Positions 57,825 to 64,000 of a DNA stretch of 64,000 nt are shown piece by piece; within the stretch, counting starts at the first letter, position 1, and each line of letters begins with the position of its first letter. Source of the DNA: Vicugna pacos (taxonomy: Eukaryota > Chordata > Mammalia > Artiodactyla > Camelidae); the NCBI RefSeq assembly GCF_048564905.1, contig NC_133021.1, positions 10,495,501-10,559,500 of the forward strand. Direction: 5' to 3'. Both the position numbers and the translations under genes were made by a program. Below the pieces are notes generated by a model. That model was not told where the DNA came from. It saw nothing but the letters and a program-made list of their open reading frames with translations, and made no database searches.

Positions 57825-60008
57825 CCAGCTTGAAACTTTTTGATTATTATTAATACTTGCTATGGTGATTTGTGATTGCTGATCTGTGATGTCATTGTCA
57901 TTATTTTGGGGCGCCATGAGCCACACCCACATAAGACGGTAGACTAAATCGGTAAATGTGTGTGTTCTGACTGCTCCACTGGCTGGCCCTTCCCCCATCC
58001 CCCTCTCTCTCCTCAGGCCTCCCTCTGCCCTGAGATACAACAAGATAAAATTAGGCCAGTTAATAACACGATAGAGGCTTCTGAGTGTTCAGGCGACAGG
58101 AAGAGGCACAGGTCTCTCACTTTAAATCAAAAGATGGAAACGACCAAGCCCAGCAGGAGGGCCTGTCAGACGCTGAGACGGGGTGAGAGCTGGGCCTCTT
58201 GCACAAAATGCAGCCAAGCTGTGCATAGTGAGTGCAGAGGGAAACTCTTACAGGAAGTTAAAGTGCTCCTCCAGGGAAAACGCGAACGGCAAGGAGGCAG
58301 AGCAGCCTCACTGCTGGCACGGAGAGCGTCTGAGTGTCTGGAAGGAAGGTGAGACCAGCCACGACACTCCCTGAGGCCCAGCCCGACCCAGAGCAAGGCC
58401 TGAGGCTCTTCTGTTCTGCGAGGGCTGAGACAGGTGAGGAAGCTGCAGAGGAAAAGTTCAAAGTCAACAGAGTTTGGTTCATGAGAATTAAGGAAAGAAA
58501 CCATGTCTATAAAGTGAAAGTGCAGGCGGAGTGGCCAGTGCTGATGCAGAAGTGCAGCAGGTTCTCCAGAAGGTCAGCTCGGACCTTCCATGAAGCTGCC
58601 ATGCCTGACAACAGATTTCAGTGTGGAGGAAGCAGCCTCATACTGGAGGAAGGTGCCACCTGGAACTTCCATAGCTAGAGAGGGGAAGCTGATGCCAGAC
58701 TTAAACTCCACAGGACGGCTGACTCTTGCTAGGGGCCAGTGCAGCTGGTGGCCTTCAGTGGAAACCAGCTGCCATCCCAAAAAACCTAAGGCTCTTACAG
58801 ATGCTATTTAATCTGCTCTGAAGGTGCTCTGTTAGTGCGACAGCAAAGCCTGGCGACAGCACATCTGCTTACAACGCGGTTTCCTGAGCATCTTAAGTCC
58901 ACTGTAAGGTCTGCTGCTCGGTACAGATTTCTTCCGAAATATTACTGCTCATCGACTCGGCACCTCGTCACCCCAGAGCCCTGAAGGAGAGGGACACGGG
59001 ATTAGTGCTTACATGCCTGCTGACACAGCATCCGTCTTGCATTCTGTGGATCAAGGAGTAATTTTAAATTTCAAGTCTTATTATTTAAAAAATACAATTC
59101 ATAAAGCTGTAGCTGCCATAGACAGCAATTCCTCTGACGGGCCTGGACAGAGTCCATCAAAAACCCTCTGGAAAGAATCCACTGTTCTCCAAGCCATTCA
59201 GAACATTTGTGATGCCCAGAAAGAAATCAGAATATCAACATTCACAGGAGGCTGGAAGGAGCGATTCCAGCCCTCGTGGATGACTTTGTGAGTTTCAGGC
59301 TTAAGTGGAGGAAACGGCTGCAGACACGGTGGGAACAGCCAGAGAACTGGGGAGGTGGGGCCTGAAAACGGGCCTGACTGCTGCAGGCTCATGATGGAAC
59401 TTTCACAGATGAGGACTTGTTCTTACGGACAAGCAAAGAAAGTGGCTTCTTGAGATGGAACTTACTCCTGGTGATGATGCTGCGAAGATTGTTACAGTGA
59501 AACAAAGGATTTAGAATATTGCATACACTTCATTGATAGAGGAGCAGCAGGGTTTGAGAGGATTGGCTCCAGTTTTGAAGGGAGTTCTGCTGTGCGTAAA
59601 CACTGTCAGACAGCATTGCACACCGTAAAGGAATCGTTCATGAAAGGAAATCAACCGGTCAATGTGGCGAAATTCATTGCTGTCCAGTTTTAAGAAATTG
59701 CTACATGGCCACCCAGCCTTCAACACCACCCACGTTGGGGCCAGACCCTCCACCAACAAAAAGATTACAACTCACTGAAGGCTTAGATGGTGGTTACCAT
59801 TTTTAAGCAACAAAATATTTCTTATTAAGGTACTTACCCTTTTTAGACATAATGCTATTGTACAATTAATAAACTACATCATAGCATAGACATAACTTTT
59901 ATATGCACTGGGAGATGAGAAAGTTCATGTGACTTGCTTTATTGCAATGCTCCCTTGATTGTGGTGGTCTGGAACTGAACCCCACAACATCTTGCAGATC
60001 TGCCTCTG
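57825..60008 (+). mobile_element. Tigger1 DNA transposon, nearly complete
   Basis: About 2.18 kb follow the Tigger1 consensus continuously. The 5' leader includes TTATTTTGGGGCGCCATGAG, CCACATAAGACGGTAGACTA and TGTTCTGACTGCTCCACTGG. Then come the transposase gene and a 3' leader (GACATAATGCTATTGTACAA, CTTTTATATGCACTGGGAGA). The right terminal repeat (GTGGTGGTCTGGAACTGAAC ... CAGATCTGCCTCTG) ends at about 60008. The first 200 or so consensus bases with the left terminal repeat are absent or unreadable, so the copy is 5'-truncated. Tigger1 is a pogo-type Tc1/mariner element that was active before or early in eutherian history. The copy cannot move. Confidence 0.94.
58070..59797 (+). pseudogene. 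Broken Tigger1 (pogo-family) transposase
   Basis: The gene encodes a DDE transposase with an N-terminal CENP-B-like DNA-binding helix-turn-helix. Readable pieces are CSGDRKRHRSLTLNQKMETT (58088 onward, DNA-binding part), ETGEEAAEEKFKVNRVWFMR then IKERNHVYKVKVQ (58430-58525), FSVEEAASYWRKVP (about 58617-58658) and SIAREGKLMPDLNSTGRLTL. LLLIDSAPRHPRALKE (from 58942) and SVLHSVDQGVILNFKSYYLK then KAVAAIDSNSSDG (59030-59140) follow. In the family the three catalytic acids lie in VDET, LIDNAP and MDQG. Here the first is changed to E (SVEEA), while the second and third D remain. The start codon region is lost, and frame changes and stops break the protein several times. CENP-B, POGK, JRK and TIGD host genes derive from this family, but nothing suggests use by the host here. 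Confidence 0.88.
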
Positions 60009-60014
60009 TGTGTT

Positions 60015-60735
60015 TCATACAAATAAAAAATTAACACGTATTTGCGAAACTTGTGACCAACAAGGGGTTAATTTCTAAAATATACAGCTCATACAACTCA
60101 ATGTCCAAAAAACAAACAACCTAATCAAAAAAAATTGGGCAGGAGACCTAAATAGACATTTCTCCAAAGAAGACATCCAGATGGCCAGGAGGCACATGAA
60201 AAGATGCTCAACATCACTAATTATTAGAGAAATGCAAATCAAAGCCACAGTGAGGTGTCACCTCACACTGGTCAGAATGGCCATCACCAAAAAGTCTATA
60301 AATAATAAATGCTGGAGAGGGTGTGCAGAAAAGGGAGCCCTCCTAAACTGTTGGTGGGAATGTAAATTGTGCAGCCACTGTGAAAAACAGTATGGAGATT
60401 CCTCTAAAAAACTAAAAATAGAGCTGCCACATGATCCAGCAATCCCACTCCTGGGCATATATCTGGAGGAAACTCTAACTTAAAAAGATACATGCTCCTC
60501 AATGTTCACAGCAGCACTATTTACAATACCCAAGGCAAGGAAACAGCCTAGGTGTCCATCAACAGATGGCTGGAGGATGAAGAAGATGTACATATATACA
60601 GTGAATATTATTCAGCCATAAAAAGGAATGGAGTATTGCCATTTGCAGCAACATGGACAGACCTAGAGATTATTATACTAAATGTGGTGATACAATATTA
60701 TAAATCAACTACACATCAATTTAAAAAATAAACAT
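60015..60735 (+). mobile_element. Younger 5'-truncated LINE-1
   Basis: GTATTTGCGAAACTTGTGAC then CAACAAGGGGTTAATTTC starts mid-ORF2. A 100-codon frame at 60181-60483 reads [20 protein letters not shown], then [20 protein letters not shown] and [20 protein letters not shown], close to intact L1 ORF2 C-terminal sequence. A stop follows at EETLT, while the DNA continues to match the ORF2 end (CCATCAACAGATGGCTGGAG, ATTATTCAGCCATAAAAAGG). The 3' UTR has an internal deletion near 60680, and the A-rich end is TTTAAAAAATAAACATATTT. This L1 is less diverged than the L1M pieces. It lies directly beside the right end of Tigger1; no clean target duplication was found. Confidence 0.86.
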
Positions 60736-60774
60736 ATTTAGGAAAATCAGATCATACTGTAGGTGCTACCTTGT

Positions 60775-61015
60775 AGGTGATTCATTTAACACTGTATTAT
60801 TTATACAATGTTAACTATCTACTCTGTCATTTTAAATAGCTGCCTAGTTTCCTTTTGTAAGCAAACATCATAATTCATCAACCTAACTGTCAATCACCGG
60901 ACGTTTAGAATGTTTCCAGACTTTCACCATTATAGACAGAATGGTGAGCATCCTTTTAGCTGCATCTTTGTGAATGTCAAAATTATATCTTTACAAAAAA
61001 TTTATACAATAAATA
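60775..61015 (-). mobile_element. Ancient L1M (L1ME-type) 3' fragment
   Basis: TGATTCATTTAACACTGTAT, AATAGCTGCCTAGTTTCCTT, ACCGGACGTTTAGAATGTTT and CAGAATGGTGAGCATCCTTT follow the antisense order of the same 3' region as 19975-20525. Confidence 0.5.
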
Positions 61016-61019
61016 AAAT

Positions 61020-62630
61020 AACAGTGGAGCTGTTATTTTAAGGGTGTTCTAGTCAAGCTTTTTAATCAAGAAACAGACACCCAAACAAATGTGCTTGCTC
61101 CAGTGTGATAATGGGGGAAGGAGGTTCATATGAGCAAAATGAAATGGGAATCTCACGTAGCCTGAGAACAAGGTACCTCCAGTCCTCAAGAAACTGCAAG
61201 TGCAAGCTCCGGGGGTCCAGAGGACTCTCAGCTCCTCAGGGCCAGGCGGCCCTCATCTTTGCCCCTCTGTGCCTCTTGGCTCCCTCAGCTTCTTGACCAG
61301 CCTTCTTTGCCAGCAGACTCAGTTTTATATACAAGTGCTCAGCTTCAGTGGCCGACAGTCGTCTCTGTCCCTTGTTAGAGTTCTTGAGCAGGTAAGCCTG
61401 ACTGGCACGTTCCTACCAGCCATGAGTCCTGGCCAGTCGCCTTGTGCAGCCGTGCATTTGGGGGTTGAGGGTGGGGTTTCAGTCAGTCTGTGCTGGTGAG
61501 CGCTGACCATGGGTGTCTCCTCCCAACTCCGTGTAATTGATGGCATAGTTGTAGCTTCAGATCTGCACTAAGGAAACTGGCAAATACTTCAGATCAGGTC
61601 CGGTTGTTAAATGTTTATCAGAAAACCATGGGAGTCACATGGAGTAAAGCTATTGGACTCCTCAGAAAACGTGTGGCCGGTGATTGACGCCTGTAGGATG
61701 TTTGTGATAAGCTCGATTCCATTAAAATTCTGTAGATGCTACTCCATTCTGTTCTAGCCTTTGATGCAGAGATGTCTGGAGGGTTTTGGTTTCTCTTTTT
61801 GTTCTCCTTGCATTGTTACCTTGTTTCATCCATCTGGACGCTTGCAAGTTCTGTTTCTCCGTGAGCCCCGCCATTTTCCTGGGATCGGACTGTCGGGCTC
61901 TCCCCTCCTTGGTGCTCAGCGGGCCTTCTCACTTGAAGATGCTCATCTTTGTTCATGTCAGGGGATTTTCTCAGTATTGTTAGTCTGAGTAGCATCTTTC
62001 TTTCCCGCACTCTGCTTTCCCTTCTGGAGCTCCTGTTGTGCTTCCGCTGGAACTCGTGGGTCAGGCTTCCAGTCAGCATCTCTACTCCTCGGAGCTCATT
62101 TGATCTATTTTCCATGAATTTTAGGAAAAACCCTCAATTCCAGCCAAATTCACTGATCTGATTTTATGCACCACCCAATCTGTTCTTCTGGGCTTGTATA
62201 ACTTTTTTTTTTAATTTTTGCAATTGTCTTGTCATCTAAAAACAATCTTTCTTTCCTTTTCATATGTATAGTATATTACTGACTCTTCTCAATGCGTTTT
62301 TCATTTGATTCAGATTTTCTGATTCATCTGAATCAGTTTGATTCAGCAATTCCTGAAGCGTCTCTTTCATACCAGATGTTCCTTCGCGTCTTCAAAATAA
62401 TCCCTTTATTACGGTGTTTCCATTACAAGCTTTATCATCAGGGTTACTTAACTTTAATTTTGCCACAGTAATGAACGTGTAGACTGTAGTGAGGTGGCTA
62501 CAGTTCAACCTAATTGGATGCAGGGAGTTTTATTCCAGGGCTAAAGGACTTCTTTTCCATTTTTAAAAAAATAATCCATAAGTTGCCAGGACCCTGCTTC
62601 TTTCTCACCTGTACTTACTGTGCTTGTGAA
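61020..62630. other. Mixed sequence, no gene recognised
   Basis: Unique to about 61740. From 61740 to 62480 the plus strand is T-rich and may be very old antisense L1 or HAL1, but no section aligned well by eye. Frames up to 99 codons are unrecognised. Confidence 0.3.
62319..62336. repeat. Short perfect palindrome in a TGATTCAG cluster
   Basis: CTGATTCATCTGAATCAG is an inverted repeat of 8 bases around a 2-base centre. GATTCAG also occurs just outside, at 62308 and 62340. It is either a chance cluster or a small binding-site array. Confidence 0.6.
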
Positions 62631-62631
62631 A

Positions 62632-62812
62632 TTCTCAGAGTGTGGGAGGCCCCAGACCGGCAGGGCAGCGTCACCTGGAGCCTGGTAGAGATGCAGATCT
62701 CAGACCTCACCCCCGTGTGCGGAGTTGGAACCTGTGGGGTAGCACCTAGAAATCAGTGCCTGAACGAGCCCTGCACGTCATTCTGATGCCCATCAGTTTG
62801 GGACCTGCTTAC
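62632..62812 (+). mobile_element. hAT-type MITE (MER5/MER-type), near complete
   Basis: AAATTCTCAGAGTGTGGGAG, GGCAGCGTCACCTGGAGCCT, GGTAGAGATGCAGATCTCAG and CATTCTGATGCCCATCAGTT correspond to a eutherian MITE reading TTCTCAAAGTGTGGTCCCCG... CATCACCTGGGA... TTAGAAATGCA... ATTCTGATGC... with hAT-like ends. Exact subfamily not certain. Confidence 0.55.
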
Positions 62813-62814
62813 CT

Positions 62815-64000
62815 ACCCATTACTCAATTTTCCTCCAAAGCAGGTTTAAGTGAGATGTCAAGTCCATGTTCGGCCCTTCATCCAGCATCTGCGCTTATCC
62901 TGGGCCCATCCATCAGCCAGCCCCACAGACCGCTCAAGACAGAATTCTGCTACTCGCTGTTACAGGCAGTAATCCGTCTGCCTCACCTTTGGTTTTGCCC
63001 AGCTTGCTTGTCTGGACGCACTGAGGTCACTTTAGAGAAATCTGATCAGCAGTGAAAGCAATGCTCTCTCATTGCATAAGGAGATTGGATTTGGAGGTGT
63101 GTTTCTTCCTGGGAATCCGGCTTCATTTAATGTCTTTAGATTGTGGAAACTGTGATCGCAACTGAGGTTCTTACCTCAGTTAACAGATGATGCCTCCTCA
63201 CCACAGAACTCCGGGAGTGACCCTTATAAGCGAGCACATGCTTTGCTTTCCCTTAATGGCTGACAGCAGCTGCTGCGAGTCCTCAGGAGAAGAGGATTTA
63301 GACAAAAACCAGCCTGGTGTTGCAGCAGGAGGAAAAAGTAGGAAATTGATGAATTATCTTTCTATTTGCACCTTCAGAAATAGGTTAATTGTTTCAGTGA
63401 TGAGCTCTGTCTTGATTAGGAAGCATTAATAGCAATTAATGATATAACTTCAAAAAAGGTATAGGAAAATTAATAGAATCCTCAGCTAACATAAATTATT
63501 GCCATTATCTACTGCATCCAGAGCCATTAGGGCTGCCGCGCTGGCTGATTAAAGTGCAAGGGAATTTTGGGGTCTGAATTCCCTAGAGAACTGAACAAAT
63601 CTTTTCTTTATTTTTTCAGTATAAAATTCCCTGTAGTGAGCTAATAACATTATTTAGTGTAAAATGTCTCAATTCTATGCCTTAATTAAAAACCTTTCAC
63701 CAGTTAATTTTATTAACATATGCACATTTTATCTACATGTGCAAATGATACTTGATTATGATGACAAAACTTTTTTAACAAAAAAAGAAACTGCTAAAGT
63801 GTGGCAAAGAACAGTTCAGGTGAAGAAATATGAAACTGCAAGATGGCTTTGCGCAGCTTTAGTCTGACCCAACGGTGGCGGCAGAGCACGCTTCCTTTGG
63901 GAAGGGCAGTAACCCAGAGAATGAGTGGATGGCAGCGGCAGCGGTGACGACGTGGGTTGCACGCGCCCTTGCTCTGCCCTGGGCCTGGGTTCCAAGCCTC
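62815..64000. other. Single-copy sequence to the window end
   Basis: AT-balanced and repeat-free. Around 63480-63560 (AAATTATTGCCATTATCTAC, GAGCCATTAGGGC, GCTGATTAAAGTGC) it resembles conserved non-coding DNA. The last 130 bp become GC-rich with several CpG (GCGGCAGCGGTGACGACGTG), which might be the edge of something outside the window. Confidence 0.38.

Noticed and set aside
63664-63867. 67-codon plus-strand frame near the window end considered as an exon
   Set aside because: Unrecognised sequence, AT-rich, and no convincing splice acceptor or donor at its ends.

Overview
This window is mammalian nuclear DNA and most likely comes from a camelid (camel, llama or alpaca group). The main evidence is a tRNA-derived SINE of the camelid Vic-1 type at about 6217-6350, with an intact-looking B box and a 9-base target-site duplication. 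An L1 3' tail at 35-160 resembles the L1 tails I associate with camelids and their relatives. Older layers fit any eutherian: MIR and L2 fragments, ancient L1M pieces, hAT-type MITEs, and a nearly complete Tigger1 DNA transposon.

I found no host protein-coding exon that I can support. The open frames are short, lie in GC-rich low-complexity sequence or inside transposons, and none reads as a known host protein. The window is best described as intergenic or deep intronic. Most L1 pieces lie on the minus strand, as expected if the window sits in the intron of a plus-strand gene, but this is only a hint.

Layout. 1-7.9 kb: largely single-copy sequence with MIR pieces, a GATG microsatellite, the camelid SINE, and a 5'-truncated mRNA retrocopy (6445-6846) with a 20-base target-site duplication. 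7.9-11.1 kb: an old L1 fragment, a MER5-type MITE and an L1M 3' end. 11.1-16.6 kb: long single-copy sequence with AT-rich, homeodomain-core-rich stretches. 16.6-20.5 kb: L1M remnants and a MIR. 20.5-34.7 kb: mostly single-copy, with an L2 piece, several repeat fossils and an ATTT microsatellite. 34.7-50.9 kb: dominated by L1. Here a near full-length L1 (41002-47868, minus) sits inside an older plus-strand L1 and itself carries a small retrocopy (44561-44985). 50.9-57.4 kb: single-copy sequence with a Tigger-like MITE and a Z-DNA-prone tract. 57.8-60.7 kb: Tigger1 with a broken transposase gene, followed directly by a younger truncated L1. 60.8-64 kb: old repeat pieces and single-copy sequence.

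No undescribed biological system is visible. The most informative content is the datable series of nested insertions, two mRNA retrocopies of unknown origin, the Tigger1 copy, and several non-coding stretches that look like conserved developmental enhancers but need alignment to prove.
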